Source of the DNA: Evansella alkalicola
Lineage (GTDB): Bacteria; Bacillota; Bacilli; Bacillales; Salisediminibacteriaceae
NCBI RefSeq assembly: GCF_019042735.1
Contig: NZ_JAHQCR010000088.1
Coordinates: 124,001-188,000 of the forward strand
Direction: 5' to 3'
DNA: 64,000 nt
The notes under the pieces are model-generated. The model was not told where the DNA came from, did no database searches, and saw nothing but the letters and a program-made list of their open reading frames with translations. Below, piece by piece: positions 1 to 8,245 of the stretch; position 1 is the first letter of the stretch; each line of letters starts with the position of its first letter. Position numbers and translations under genes: made by a program.

Positions 1-637
1 AAAGACGATTTTTATTGTGCCAACTTCTTACACTTCCGGCTTTATTTTTCGAAGTGTAGCTTTTTGTTGACGCAATTTCTCTATACTCATCAAGCTCCAG
101 TGCGTATTTTGTAAGGATCGCCATATCATAAGCAGTAGAGTAATGCTCCTCATGATCATCTAGACCGTGTGGATTTGCAAAAGCAGAATTTATCATTCCT
201 AATTCTTCGCGTTTTTGATTCATCATGGTTACAAAACCTTCTAAACTTCCACCCACATGCTCCGCAATCGCAACTGCTGAGTCATTCCCAGATCTTAGCA
301 TTAGTCCGTACACTAAATCCCTCAGCTTAATTTTCTCACCTGCAACTAAGTATAAGGAGGAGCCCTCTGTTCCCTCTGCATTTTTCGATACAGTTACCCA
401 TTCATCCAACTGACCAGACTCAATGGCAAGAATAGCTGTCATGATTTTTGTGATACTTGCAATTCTCATTGGTGTATGTGCTTGTTTCTCAAATAGTACT
501 CTACCACTTTCCTGTTCTATTAATATAGAACCCCTAGCAGAAACATCACCTGGAAAGGTTGCTGCATCACTGTAATTAGGTAGTATGTTAAAAACAAGAA
601 TAAATATCATAGTTAGCTTTAATGTTCTCTTAATCAT
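1..637 (-). CDS. dacB: D-alanyl-D-alanine carboxypeptidase DacB, 5' part (truncated by window edge)
   Basis: Penicillin-binding protein 5-type (peptidase S11) carboxypeptidase that trims the terminal D-Ala of peptidoglycan stem peptides; DacB acts on spore cortex. About 212 residues are present: an N-terminal signal-anchor (MIKRTLKLTMIFILVLN), the catalytic SxxK motif as SITK near residue 62, and the second motif SGN in LRSGNDSAVA near residue 125. The KTG motif lies beyond the edge. The start ATG follows GGAGG. Position after ypuI matches the dacB locus of B. subtilis, separating it from the dacF paralogue at 17.8-19.0 kb. The DacB rather than generic PBP5 assignment rests on this context. 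Confidence 0.88.
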   Translation of the reverse strand, partial: MIKRTLKLTMIFILVFNILPNYSDAATFPGDVSARGSILIEQESGRVLFEKQAHTPMRIASITKIMTAILAIESGQLDEWVTVSKNAEGTEGSSLYLVAGEKIKLRDLVYGLMLRSGNDSAVAIAEHVGGSLEGFVTMMNQKREELGMINSAFANPHGLDDHEEHYSTAYDMAILTKYALELDEYREIASTKSYTSKNKAGSVRSWHNKNRL

Positions 638-789
638 TGTTTTCCTCCACTTTCATGCTGGTCTTTTTTCTGTTTGTACAAGTCTATGCAAAGAAAGAAA
701 AGTTATGTCCAAGTCAAATGCAAACATAAAAAGGTACCTCTTACATACGAGATACCATTATATAGGTTGATTTCAGAATTACTTTACGT

Positions 790-1140
790 TCAGCCTTTAG
801 GCCTAAATACGAGGGATGCAAGAAAGCTGAATATAATTGCCGCTGAGATACCTGCACTAGTAACTTCAAAAATACCAGTTATTATTCCAACTAAACCATG
901 CCTTTCTGCTTCTGCCATCGCTCCGTGCACTAGTGCATTACCAAAGCTAGTAATTGGAATTGTTGCACCTGCACCTGCAAAGTCAATCAATGGCTCATAC
1001 AGACCTAAACCGTCTAGGACAGCACCAGAAACTACAAGTGTACTCATCGTGTGGGCTGGTGTAAGTTTTCCCACATCCATTAATACTTGACCTACCACAC
1101 AAATCAAGCCACCTACTACAAAAGCCCAGAAAAACATCAT
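790..1140 (-). CDS. spoVAE: Stage V sporulation protein AE (SpoVAEb type)
   Basis: About 116 residues of hydrophobic protein with several membrane segments (FFWAFVVGGLICVVGQVL, then PITSFGNALVHGAM and a GIFEVTSAGISAAI segment), typical of SpoVAEb, a component of the spore inner-membrane channel for Ca-dipicolinate. Start chosen at ATG 1140, eight bases after GGAGG; a longer frame begins at 1155 but overlaps that ribosome site. It lies 15 bases behind the YhcN-like lipoprotein gene and is probably co-transcribed with it. It sits apart from the main spoVA operon near 12.9-16.0 kb, which lacks this gene. No spoVAC or spoVAD is next to it. Confidence 0.88.
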   Translation of the reverse strand: MMFFWAFVVGGLICVVGQVLMDVGKLTPAHTMSTLVVSGAVLDGLGLYEPLIDFAGAGATIPITSFGNALVHGAMAEAERHGLVGIITGIFEVTSAGISAAIIFSFLASLVFRPKG

Positions 1141-1155
1141 ATGCATCACCTCCAT

Positions 1156-1587
1156 TTAACCTTTCATATCATCTTCCACTTTCATAAGTTCCTTTTCCAA
1201 GTCTTTCTTTGTAATTTCATTTCGGTATACTTTTTTTTCTAATTCTTTTAACTCCATGTCTACTTTACGGTCTGTGGATATGTGAACAGTAGTATTCTTA
1301 TCCACTTTTTTTGCTCGATCAAACGCAGTTTTTCTTATTTTTTCTAAAAAAAGTCGCTGAAAACCTGTTACTGTTAATGTCATATACACATCATCTTCCA
1401 ATGAAACACTAGTAACGTGGTCTACCTCAGACATCGCCTGTACTTCTGCTCGCATTTTTTGTGCCGTGTCTTGTGAAATACTTGGTTTACGAGACCCTTC
1501 AGCTTCAAAAGCAGTTTGTCCATTTGGTGGATTTTGGCAGCTAATTAAAAGCAGTGGGATTAAAAATAGAATAATGATTCTAACCAT
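1156..1587 (-). CDS. YhcN/YlaJ-family sporulation lipoprotein
   Basis: 143 residues with a lipoprotein signal: hydrophobic ILFLIPLLLIS followed by the lipobox cysteine (LLISC, about residue 17). The body resembles the YhcN/YlaJ family of spore lipoproteins: a short alternating module (VTSVSLEDDVYMTLTVTGF, then a KKVDKNTTVHISTDRKV strand) and a Lys/Glu-rich helical tail. Start at ATG 1587 is six bases after GAGG; an in-frame GTG at 1599 overlaps that site. YhcN-like genes often travel with spoVAC-AD-AEb cassettes; here only AEb follows. Family call is from sequence flavour and context, so moderately sure. Confidence 0.7.
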   Translation of the reverse strand: MVRIIILFLIPLLLISCQNPPNGQTAFEAEGSRKPSISQDTAQKMRAEVQAMSEVDHVTSVSLEDDVYMTLTVTGFQRLFLEKIRKTAFDRAKKVDKNTTVHISTDRKVDMELKELEKKVYRNEITKKDLEKELMKVEDDMKG

Positions 1588-1783
1588 CACTAACCTCACT
1601 ATACTTTAGCTCCTTCCTTGTGATACCTATGAAGGACATAGTATCATTTTAAAAATTCCTTACTTGTTAACATGGATCCAATTAACATTTTTTATCCATA
1701 AATGACACAGACTGCAGTGCTTACTTTTTCTACAATATAATGTAAAATAAACATTGTATTTAAAAGAAATGTGGTGGAAATAG

Positions 1784-2293
1784 GTGTTGATAATAATAGT
1801 ATTAATAAGTCTCAGTATTTTTATCCAATTGACCGGCCTTTGGATTCTATTCAGAAAGTTACACATTTTGGAAAAGTTTATTCATAAACCTAACACCGTA
1901 AATAACAAAAACAACCCTTATAATAGTGTTCAATGGAAGGATGAACTAAAAAGAACCGTAGAACTTCAATGCATGGAAGTTCGTAACGCAGTCCAAAAAC
2001 AAACTGTAGATATTCATAAAAGGGAGATAGAATTATCCCCCAAAGAATTGTCTATAAGTGAGAATCAACTAAATAAAATCTATTCATTTGAGCAATTAAT
2101 GATATTAAATAACTTTTGGGAGGCTTATCATACATACATTCATAAGTACTGGTTAACAAAAAATGGGGAGATAAAAGGGGTCTTCCAAGGAACTAAAGTA
2201 GATCCAAGTTCAGAAATCAGCTTGTTAATTGGGCAATCTAAATTATTGACTACACAAATGAACCACTGGCTAAAAAAAATTATGGAAAACTAA
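1784..2293 (+). CDS. Small membrane-anchored protein of unknown function
   Basis: 169 residues, GTG start (a TTG follows at 1787) after GTGGTGGA. One N-terminal transmembrane segment (LIIIVLISLSIFIQLTGLWILF, described by residues 2-23) is followed by a charged, mostly helical cytoplasmic or external domain of about 145 residues with WKDELKRTVELQCME and FWEAYHTYIHKYWLTKNGE. I do not recognise the family. It is transcribed divergently from the YhcN-like gene and ends just before an IS remnant, in a segment absent between ypuI and dacB of B. subtilis, so it belongs to a locally rearranged patch. No function proposed. Confidence 0.55.
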   Translation: MLIIIVLISLSIFIQLTGLWILFRKLHILEKFIHKPNTVNNKNNPYNSVQWKDELKRTVELQCMEVRNAVQKQTVDIHKREIELSPKELSISENQLNKIYSFEQLMILNNFWEAYHTYIHKYWLTKNGEIKGVFQGTKVDPSSEISLLIGQSKLLTTQMNHWLKKIMEN

Positions 2294-2380
2294 TAAAATT
2301 TGTTAACAAGGTGTATACGGGGATTGGACTTGTGTTATGCCCAAGGACTGGGAATGGATCGTAACGAAACCAACATAAGA

Positions 2381-2506
2381 TTACTGTTCCACAGCTTCAT
2401 TTACTATTCGACAGACATGGTTTTCTGGGATATGTACCTCTAAATCCATTGGTAAATATAGTTGTTCCATGTTATAATTTTTGAAGGATATATAATTATA
2501 TGTCAT
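2381..2506 (-). pseudogene. N-terminal remnant of an IS1182-type transposase
   Basis: A 41-codon frame begins at ATG 2506 with MTYNYISFKNYNMEQLYLP and continues MDLEVHIPENHV, then RIVNEAVEQ and a stop. This matches the start of IS1182-like transposases (the ...LPLDLEV.IP.NH...RVV.EAVE pattern). The remaining several hundred residues are absent, so it is a decayed fragment. The normal context for such IS 5' ends, a hairpin with AAAAAATCGCTCC/GGAGCGATTTTTT arms, lies directly upstream. Confidence 0.65.
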
Positions 2507-2574
2507 AAAAAATCGCTCCTTTGGTAGGTTATTGGCGGTACTTTAATTATACCAATTGGAGCGATTTTTTTATT
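2507..2574. repeat. Hairpin at the 5' side of the IS remnant
   Basis: Inverted repeat AAAAAATCGCTCC (about 2508-2520) and GGAGCGATTTTTT (about 2560-2572), separated by some 39 bases. It can fold into a terminator-like structure and probably belongs to the left end of the degraded insertion sequence. Confidence 0.5.
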
Positions 2575-2644
2575 TTTCATTTTTGTTAAAAATAGACAAG
2601 CTTATTACCAAAGTATTGACCGTGTGTGTTTTTCCATTGATAAG

Positions 2645-2797
2645 AGTAACTCGAAGAGCGACAGGCGGCGACTCCAGCGGGAAAAGCAATAGCTGAAGAT
2701 CCCGCAGGGTGGTTTTCCCGAGGAAGCTGAAGCATTGCCCGCGGAAAGCGTCCGCCTATAGCGGTTCGAGTACTCAAATAGTAATTACTAGAAAAAA
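2645..2797. repeat. GC-rich Bacillaceae dispersed repeat
   Basis: Locally GC-rich block against an AT-rich background, with internal dyads such as GCGGGA...TCCCGC and GGCGGCGACTCC...GGAAAGCGTCCGCC. Its right part (TCCGCCTATAGCGGTTCGAG, then TACTCAAATAGTAATTACTAG) recurs in inverted orientation at about 54.03-54.10 kb. No coding frame is convincing. The element resembles the CTCC.GCGGGA-type interspersed sequences seen in many Bacillus genomes; origin unknown. Confidence 0.6.
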
Positions 2798-2844
2798 GAG
2801 AGAGGCTGCCCAAAAGTTTATACTTTTGGGACAGCCTCTTTCTC
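2798..2844 (-). terminator. Intrinsic terminator behind ypuI (AGGCTGCCC family)
   Basis: Near-perfect hairpin GAGGCTGCCCAAAAG / CTTTTGGGACAGCCTC with T-rich flanks, immediately after the ypuI stop on the minus strand. Same family as hairpins near 11.1, 29.5, 31.4, 33.7, 41.8 and 54.0 kb. Confidence 0.75.
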
Positions 2845-2850
2845 ATAATA

Positions 2851-3348
2851 TTATTCGTTTCCGCGTTGTCGCATTTTTGTGCGATAGTCCGTTTCATAAT
2901 ACTCGAGCTCTTCCCGCACTTCCTGGAGTGGCCCTTCAATGGATTTAACAAGCTCTTTCATTTTTTCCGGCACTGGTACCCTAAACTTTATTGCATTTTT
3001 CCCAGTATAGGCTGCTCTACTGTCTTCATACCACACATCTAGCTTAGGATGAAAGAATTCCTCCACACACTGATGGAAAACCCAGTATAAAGTTTTCTCA
3101 GCAGCACTTTTTCTAAAAACTTCGCTTCTTAATAACAAGCTTCCTGACTCTCGACCTTCATCGAAAAAAACTAAAATCCTTCTAAATTGATCTAATATAT
3201 CTTCATAATCCTTTATATCAACTTCTTTTCCTTGATCCGACAACTCTTTTAATGTCGTATCATTTAAGAATACCCTAATTTCTTGTGACACATCTTTTAA
3301 TTTCTCCATCGTAAATACTAATTGTTGCTGAACTAAATCATTACCCAT
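2851..3348 (-). CDS. ypuI: YpuI, DUF3907 family protein
   Basis: 165 residues, soluble, rich in helix and Glu/Lys (LVFTMEKLKDVSQEIRVFLN; DYEDILDQFRRILVFFDEGR). The family (DUF3907) has no established function. Start at ATG 3348, eight bases after AAGGA; an overlapping TTG at 3351 is less likely. The start overlaps the scpB stop by eight bases, indicating translational coupling with scpAB. The scpA-scpB-ypuI order is conserved in Bacillus, and the identification relies on both sequence length and this context. Confidence 0.85.
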   Translation of the reverse strand: MGNDLVQQQLVFTMEKLKDVSQEIRVFLNDTTLKELSDQGKEVDIKDYEDILDQFRRILVFFDEGRESGSLLLRSEVFRKSAAEKTLYWVFHQCVEEFFHPKLDVWYEDSRAAYTGKNAIKFRVPVPEKMKELVKSIEGPLQEVREELEYYETDYRTKMRQRGNE

Positions 3349-3988
3349 CAATTTTTTCCTTCCCTTCTACTGCTTCTGGTTGTTCCATTACTTCTTCCTG
3401 TTTAGCCGATGCTAATTGCTCTTGGAATTTGGAGAAGAATAAATCTACTTCCTCCTCTACTTCCTCTTCTGCAACTGTCTCTGGCAATGGTGGAAGTTCT
3501 CCAATAGATCGTAAACCAAATTGATCCAAAAATTCTTTCGTTGTACCATATAATATTGCCCGTCCTGCGCCTTCTGCCCGACCCACCTCTTTAATTAATC
3601 CTTTTGCAGCAAGAGTTCTTATGGGCCTTTCCGTTTTCACACCGCGAATGTCTTCTATCTCTAATCTTGATATTGGTTGTCTATACGCCACAATTGCTAA
3701 TGTTTCTAATGCTGCTTGTGACAACGTTGTAGAAGATGGGGCCTGGACTAAACGCTTAAAATACAAGGAGTGCTCAGGCTTTGTTGTTAGCTGATATCCA
3801 CCAGCTACCTCCACTAGTTGAATTCCACGAGAATTTGAAGCATATGCCTCCATTAGCTCTGCCAAGTAAAACTTAGCCGTTTTTTTGTCTATTTGAAGTA
3901 CATCCATTATTTGTTTAATGTCTAATCCCTCTTCACCAGATACAAAGAGAAGCCCTTCTATTACAGCTTTAATTTCATGACTCTTCAA
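3341..3988 (-). CDS. scpB: Segregation and condensation protein ScpB
   Basis: 215 residues. ScpB is the winged-helix kleisin-interacting element partner of ScpA in the SMC condensin complex for chromosome organisation and segregation. Visible: IEGLLFVSGEEGLDIKQI in the first wing domain, and the highly typical ALETLAIVAYRQPISRLEIE and IRGVKTERPIRTL in the second (residues about 90-125). A long acidic tail (VAEEEVEEEVDLFFSKFQEQ and on) extends it beyond the usual 190-200. The start is TTG with GGGAG nine bases upstream, inside the end of scpA (14-base overlap). Confidence 0.96.
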   Translation of the reverse strand: MKSHEIKAVIEGLLFVSGEEGLDIKQIMDVLQIDKKTAKFYLAELMEAYASNSRGIQLVEVAGGYQLTTKPEHSLYFKRLVQAPSSTTLSQAALETLAIVAYRQPISRLEIEDIRGVKTERPIRTLAAKGLIKEVGRAEGAGRAILYGTTKEFLDQFGLRSIGELPPLPETVAEEEVEEEVDLFFSKFQEQLASAKQEEVMEQPEAVEGKEKIDG

Positions 3989-4742
3989 CTGACAAAGCTC
4001 CCTTCTGAAAAACCATTATTTCATCAAAATTACTATCTTGGTAGCAAAACACAGCATTTGCCTTCATTAATTCAAGGAGGGCAAGAAACGCCACAACGAT
4101 ATGATTTTTATCTTCCCGGTCAAATAGTTCAGAAAACTTCCTTTTACCTTGGTTCCTATGAAGATCTTGTAGAATTTGACTCATTTTTTCATCAATAGGA
4201 ATATCCTCTCGCTGTATTCTAGAATACACTGGTTCCTTATACTCTTTTCTTTTCGTTAGCTTTTGAAATGCCTGCAACATATCATAAATAGAAACATTCA
4301 TCGATGTTTTTTCTTCGTCTCCCATGGAGTCATCTTTTATAATGTTTGTTAAATCTGTCATGGGTTTCGAGAATAAATCACTTCGTTCCCGCTCCCTCTC
4401 TTTTAATTCTCCTGCCGCTTCTTTAAATCTCTTATATTCAATAAGTCGCTGCATTAGTTCTTCTCTAGGGTCTTCTTCTTCATATTCAAAGTCTTCCTCC
4501 TCCAAATCTTCTTGAGCAGGCAGTAACATCTGACTTTTCATATGGAGTAGAGTAGAAGCCATCACTAAATATTCGCTTGCAATGTCCAACTGAAGAACTT
4601 GCATCGTATGAATATAAATCATATATTGTTCAGTTATTTCTTTAACAGGAATATCGTATAAATCTAAATCGTTTTTCTGAATTAAATGCAATAATAAATC
4701 CAGAGGTCCTTCAAATGTTTGGAGCTTTACACTATATTGCAT
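3975..4742 (-). CDS. scpA: Segregation and condensation protein ScpA (kleisin)
   Basis: 255 residues, the usual kleisin length. N-terminal SMC-binding region contains the diagnostic VKLQTFEGPLDLLLHLIQK and DIPVKEITEQYM (residues 5-40); an acidic linker (DLEEEDFEYEEEDPREEL) and C-terminal winged helix (VVAFLALLELMKANAVFC) that contacts the SMC head follow. It bridges the two SMC ATPase heads and carries the ScpB dimer. First gene of scpA-scpB-ypuI, divergent from ypuF, with a shared 148-base intergenic region. Confidence 0.97.
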   Translation of the reverse strand: MQYSVKLQTFEGPLDLLLHLIQKNDLDLYDIPVKEITEQYMIYIHTMQVLQLDIASEYLVMASTLLHMKSQMLLPAQEDLEEEDFEYEEEDPREELMQRLIEYKRFKEAAGELKERERERSDLFSKPMTDLTNIIKDDSMGDEEKTSMNVSIYDMLQAFQKLTKRKEYKEPVYSRIQREDIPIDEKMSQILQDLHRNQGKRKFSELFDREDKNHIVVAFLALLELMKANAVFCYQDSNFDEIMVFQKGALSVEES

Positions 4743-4890
4743 GGTCTCACCATTTCCCTATGTTCTTTCAAGCATTATATCATAAACAAGCATTCTTGTT
4801 CGTATAATCTAAAGATTAATTGCAAGCACTTTTAAAAAGATTATGGTACGCTATGATTAATGTAAACTTCATTCATGTTGGAGGACGAAA

Positions 4891-5412
4891 ATGAATTATC
4901 CTAAAGCTTATATTGATTATTTATTGGAATTTCACGGAACTCGTGATTACTTTGAATGCCATGAAATAATGGAAGAGTATTGGAAAAAGAACAAAGAAAA
5001 GCATTGGCACACATTAATTCAATTGGCCGTCGCTATTTACCACGAAAGACAACTTAATCATACTGGAAGTCTTCGATTATACCGAAAAGTACTAGCTGCA
5101 TTACGCAATAACCCTACTCCATTAGAAAATATAGCTATCGATGTTGAGGTACTAGAGACTACAGTAAAAGCACGTATAAAAAACATATTGGAAGATGGCC
5201 CATACACTACAATGAACCTTCCACTAACTGATGAATCTCTCGTTGACCTATGTAAAGAGCGGTGTAATCAAGAGAATGTATCATGGTGTTCTGAAGAAGA
5301 TTTTCATGACTTTGATCTTATTCACAGACATAAACGGAGGGATCGAAGTGAAGTTATTGAAGAACGCCTCCGATCTCTTAAAGAAAAACGTAGAGAAAGG
5401 AAGGGAAATTAA
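4891..5412 (+). CDS. ypuF: YpuF, DUF309 domain protein
   Basis: 173 residues, DUF309 family. The N-terminal half holds the family's conserved core YLLEFHGTRDYFECHEIMEE and LIQLAVAIYHERQLNHTGSLR, a helical bundle with conserved His/Glu residues that may bind metal; biochemical role is unknown. Strong ribosome site TTGGAGG before ATG 4891. Lies between scpA and ribT as in B. subtilis. Its stop overlaps the ribT stop by four bases (tail to tail), and the sequence there (GGAAGGGAA/TTCCCCTTCC) can form a weak hairpin. Confidence 0.85.
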   Translation: MNYPKAYIDYLLEFHGTRDYFECHEIMEEYWKKNKEKHWHTLIQLAVAIYHERQLNHTGSLRLYRKVLAALRNNPTPLENIAIDVEVLETTVKARIKNILEDGPYTTMNLPLTDESLVDLCKERCNQENVSWCSEEDFHDFDLIHRHKRRDRSEVIEERLRSLKEKRRERKGN

Positions 5413-5759
5413 ACTTCCCCTTCCTCCCTACAATGTATTAAAAATTCGTTCGTATGCTTTGTTCCATGTAGGCTCACACCTAACTGTTTTTCAACTGCTT
5501 GAATCATGGTTGTTGCCACTCCTTCATTACGGTGCGATGGATCAACGCACAAATTCCGAAGCAGTACACCTTCTTCTGATTCTTCCACTCCAATCACACC
5601 AATGAATGCCTTACCCTTCCATAAATAAAGATGAAAATTAGGGTTATCTAAGTAATGATCCACTGTTTCTTGCAGTTTCTTAATATTCTTCTCCGTTGGC
5701 ATAAACGATAGTAAGCCCATTGCTATTTTCTCGTATTCCTGCTTATATGGAACAAGCAT
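5409..5759 (-). CDS. ribT: RibT, GNAT-family acetyltransferase of the riboflavin operon
   Basis: 116 residues. GNAT fold with acetyl-CoA loop region LCVDPSHRNEGVATTMIQAV (Q/RxxGxG/A signature near residues 73-90). N-terminal LVPYKQEYEKIAMGLLSFMP is very close to Bacillus RibT. Start ATG 5759 after GAGGG with a six-base gap; ATG 5765 overlaps that site. Last gene of the rib operon, 12 bases after ribH. Its substrate is unknown and it is not needed for known riboflavin synthesis steps. Confidence 0.88.
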   Translation of the reverse strand: MLVPYKQEYEKIAMGLLSFMPTEKNIKKLQETVDHYLDNPNFHLYLWKGKAFIGVIGVEESEEGVLLRNLCVDPSHRNEGVATTMIQAVEKQLGVSLHGTKHTNEFLIHCREEGEV

Positions 5760-5771
5760 AAACATCCCTCA

Positions 5772-6239
5772 CTAAGATAAGCTTTTTGTAAGATTGGCCA
5801 TTTCAATCGCAGCTGTTGCAGCGTCCCAGCCTTTGTTACCAGCTTTTGTTCCTGCTCTCTCAATTGCCTGTTCAATCGTATCAGTCGTAATTACTCCAAA
5901 AATAACCGGTAATCCACTTGAAAGACTTAATGAGGCAACACCTTTAGACACTTCACTACAGACGAAGTCGAAATGAGGTGTCGATCCTCTAATAACAGTA
6001 CCTAGTGTAATAATAGCATCATATTTGCCAGAATCAACCATTTTTTTTGCTATTACAGGGATTTCATATGCACCTGGAACCCATGCAATGTCTACGTTAT
6101 CCTCTTCTACACCATGGCGTCTCAATGCATCTTCTGCACCACTAAGTAATTTACTCGTAATGAAATCATTAAATCTCCCTACAACAATACCTACCTTTAA
6201 TCCTGTACCTACTAAATTCCCTTCAAAAGTTCTACCCAT
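5772..6239 (-). CDS. ribH: 6,7-dimethyl-8-ribityllumazine synthase
   Basis: 155 residues, normal for lumazine synthase. Condenses 3,4-dihydroxy-2-butanone 4-phosphate with the ribityl-aminouracil to form lumazine; forms a 60-subunit shell in Bacillus. Signatures: VGIVVGRFNDFITSKLL, IAWVPGAYEIPVIAKKM, ITLGTVIRGSTPHFDFVCSE (catalytic His in TPHFD) and GNKGWDAATAAIEMANL. Part of ribDE-BA-H-T under the FMN riboswitch; a 143-base gap separates it from ribBA. Confidence 0.98.
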   Translation of the reverse strand: MGRTFEGNLVGTGLKVGIVVGRFNDFITSKLLSGAEDALRRHGVEEDNVDIAWVPGAYEIPVIAKKMVDSGKYDAIITLGTVIRGSTPHFDFVCSEVSKGVASLSLSSGLPVIFGVITTDTIEQAIERAGTKAGNKGWDAATAAIEMANLTKSLS

Positions 6240-6382
6240 AATATGTTCTGCCTCCTATAGTGATTTCAATTTTATTTTTTCTATATGGTTCATAAGACTA
6301 CCTTAAATAAGGACTCTGAATATTAAAGCATTTAAATTCAATACGTCAGTTTTCTCGGTGCTTATATAAAGAATAATTTTTC

Positions 6383-7576
6383 TTAAAAATGTAATAAATG
6401 TCCTAGCTTATCTTTTTTTGTTTTTAAGTATTGCTCATTATCTTTTTTTGATGGCAATTGTAATTGTACCCTTTCAACTACCTCTAGTTCGTAACCCTTT
6501 AAACCAGTAATTTTCCTTGGGTTGTTTGTTAAGAGCTTCATTTTGCGAACACCTAAATCTTTTAAGATTTGAGCGCCTATCCCATAGTCACGAAGATCAG
6601 GAGCAAATCCAAGCTTCTCATTTGCTTCCACTGTGTCATAGCCCTCTTCTTGCAGTTTATATGCTTTCATCTTATTCAAAAGACCAATTCCACGGCCTTC
6701 CTGACGCATATATAAAAGTACACCTGAGCCAGCCTCTTCAATTTGGCTTAATGCAGCATGAAGTTGTGGACCACAATCACATCGATGGGACCCTAGAACA
6801 TCTCCTGTTAGACATTCTGAATGCACACGCACTAATGTTGGGTTTGCTCCATTAATTTCTCCCTTCACAATAGCAACATGCTCTTTACCATCTACAACGT
6901 TACTGTATCCTACAGCGCGGAAGTTACCAAAGTCAGTAGGTAATTCAATTTCCACTTCCCTTTGTACCAATTTATCCTTCCGATTTCTGTATTTAATCAT
7001 GTCCTTGATTGTAATCATTTTAAGCTCATGCTCATCAGCGATTTTTCTTAAGTCAGGTACTCTCGCCATTGATCCGTCTTCATTAATGATTTCACAAATA
7101 ACCCCTGCTGGTTTTGCACCACACATACGAGCTAAATCAACTGCAGCTTCCGTATGACCTGCTCGTCGAAGTACTCCACCATCTTTGGCGATTAATGGAA
7201 AAATATGGCCTGGCTTTTTAAAGTCTATAGGCTTCGTCATATCGTCAATGAGCGCTTTTATCGTTAAGGAGCGCTCATGTGCTGAAATACCGGTTGTTGT
7301 ATCTTTATGATCAATGCTCACTGTAAAGGCAGTACCATGTGGATCAGTATTGACATCCACCATTGGGATAAGATCTAACTTTTTAGCCAGATCCGTTGTA
7401 ATTGGCGCACAAACGAGTCCTCTTCCGTGTGTAATCATAAAATTGATTACTTCTGGTGTAGCCTTTTCAGCTAACGCTATGAAGTCACCTTCATTTTCTC
7501 GGTCTTCATCATCACAAACAATAATAACCTTCCCTTGCATTAATTCATATATCGCTTCTTCAACTGGATCAAACAT
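6383..7576 (-). CDS. ribBA: Bifunctional 3,4-DHBP synthase / GTP cyclohydrolase II
   Basis: 397 residues, two fused enzymes for the two entry branches of riboflavin synthesis. N-terminal DHBP synthase (about 1-200): DDEDRENEGDFIALAEK acidic metal site, THGRGLVC, RAGHTEAAVDLARM. C-terminal GTP cyclohydrolase II (about 205-397): VRVHSECLTGDVLGSHRCDC zinc cysteines, YMRQEGRGIGL and the KITGL segment. All expected catalytic residues are seen, so both halves are likely active. Called ribA in B. subtilis nomenclature. Good ribosome site GGGGGGA before ATG 7576. Confidence 0.98.
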   Translation of the reverse strand: MFDPVEEAIYELMQGKVIIVCDDEDRENEGDFIALAEKATPEVINFMITHGRGLVCAPITTDLAKKLDLIPMVDVNTDPHGTAFTVSIDHKDTTTGISAHERSLTIKALIDDMTKPIDFKKPGHIFPLIAKDGGVLRRAGHTEAAVDLARMCGAKPAGVICEIINEDGSMARVPDLRKIADEHELKMITIKDMIKYRNRKDKLVQREVEIELPTDFGNFRAVGYSNVVDGKEHVAIVKGEINGANPTLVRVHSECLTGDVLGSHRCDCGPQLHAALSQIEEAGSGVLLYMRQEGRGIGLLNKMKAYKLQEEGYDTVEANEKLGFAPDLRDYGIGAQILKDLGVRKMKLLTNNPRKITGLKGYELEVVERVQLQLPSKKDNEQYLKTKKDKLGHLLHF

Positions 7577-7596
7577 CTAAATCCCCCCTCATGACC

Positions 7597-8244
7597 TTAG
7601 AAGCCATGTTCTTTTAAAAATCCTTCTGTAATGTTTCCAGACGAATCATTACCAACTTTATTATTTAGTAGTTCCTCTATATATTTTGCTAGCATATCAC
7701 ATTCCACATTCACAATATCTCCAACACCTTTATTCCCTATTATTGTTTCCTGTATAGTGTGTGGAATAATGGAAATGGTAAAGCTATCATGTGTTAATCC
7801 AAATAAAGTCAAGCTTGTGCCATCTACAGCAACGCTACCTTTCATCGTCATATATTTCCTAAGATTCGGAGCCACTTCAATCTCATAATAGACAGCATTG
7901 TATTCCTGGCGTTTACCTCTGATTTTCCCTACACCATCTACATGTCCAGTAACAAAGTGCCCACCAAATCGACCGTTAGCAGACATAGCTCGCTCAAGAT
8001 TCACTTCAGAACCTCTTGTCAGTTCCCGTAGGCTAGTCCCTTTAACCGTTTCTGGCATAACATCTACAGTAAATGTCTTTGTATCAAATGCTGTTACTGT
8101 TAGGCAAACCCCGTTGACGGCAATACTATCACCAAGGTTTACATCAGATAAGATTTTATCAGCCGCTAATTTCATCACAATGGCGTCACCAGTTTCTTTC
8201 ATTTCTTTTATGACACCCTTTTCTTCTATAATTCCTGTAAACAA
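7597..8244 (-). CDS. ribE: Riboflavin synthase alpha subunit
   Basis: 215 residues from TTG 8244, reading MFTGIIEEKG, the canonical start of riboflavin synthase. AAAGGAG sits nine bases upstream inside the end of ribD, and the ribD TAA is separated by one base, so the TTG is favoured over in-frame ATG 8253, which abuts the ribosome site. Two lumazine-binding repeats are visible: DSIAVNGVCLTVT (about 40) and SVAVDGTSLTLFG (about 137), each with GHFVTGHVDG/ISIIPHT-type elements. Dismutates two lumazines into riboflavin. B. subtilis calls it ribE or ribB. Confidence 0.97.
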   Translation of the reverse strand: MFTGIIEEKGVIKEMKETGDAIVMKLAADKILSDVNLGDSIAVNGVCLTVTAFDTKTFTVDVMPETVKGTSLRELTRGSEVNLERAMSANGRFGGHFVTGHVDGVGKIRGKRQEYNAVYYEIEVAPNLRKYMTMKGSVAVDGTSLTLFGLTHDSFTISIIPHTIQETIIGNKGVGDIVNVECDMLAKYIEELLNNKVGNDSSGNITEGFLKEHGF

Positions 8245-8245
8245 C

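Noticed and set aside
2586..2951. 121-codon minus-strand frame across the GC-rich repeat
   Set aside because: It runs through the repeat and terminator and overlaps ypuI in another frame; composition follows the repeat, not a gene.
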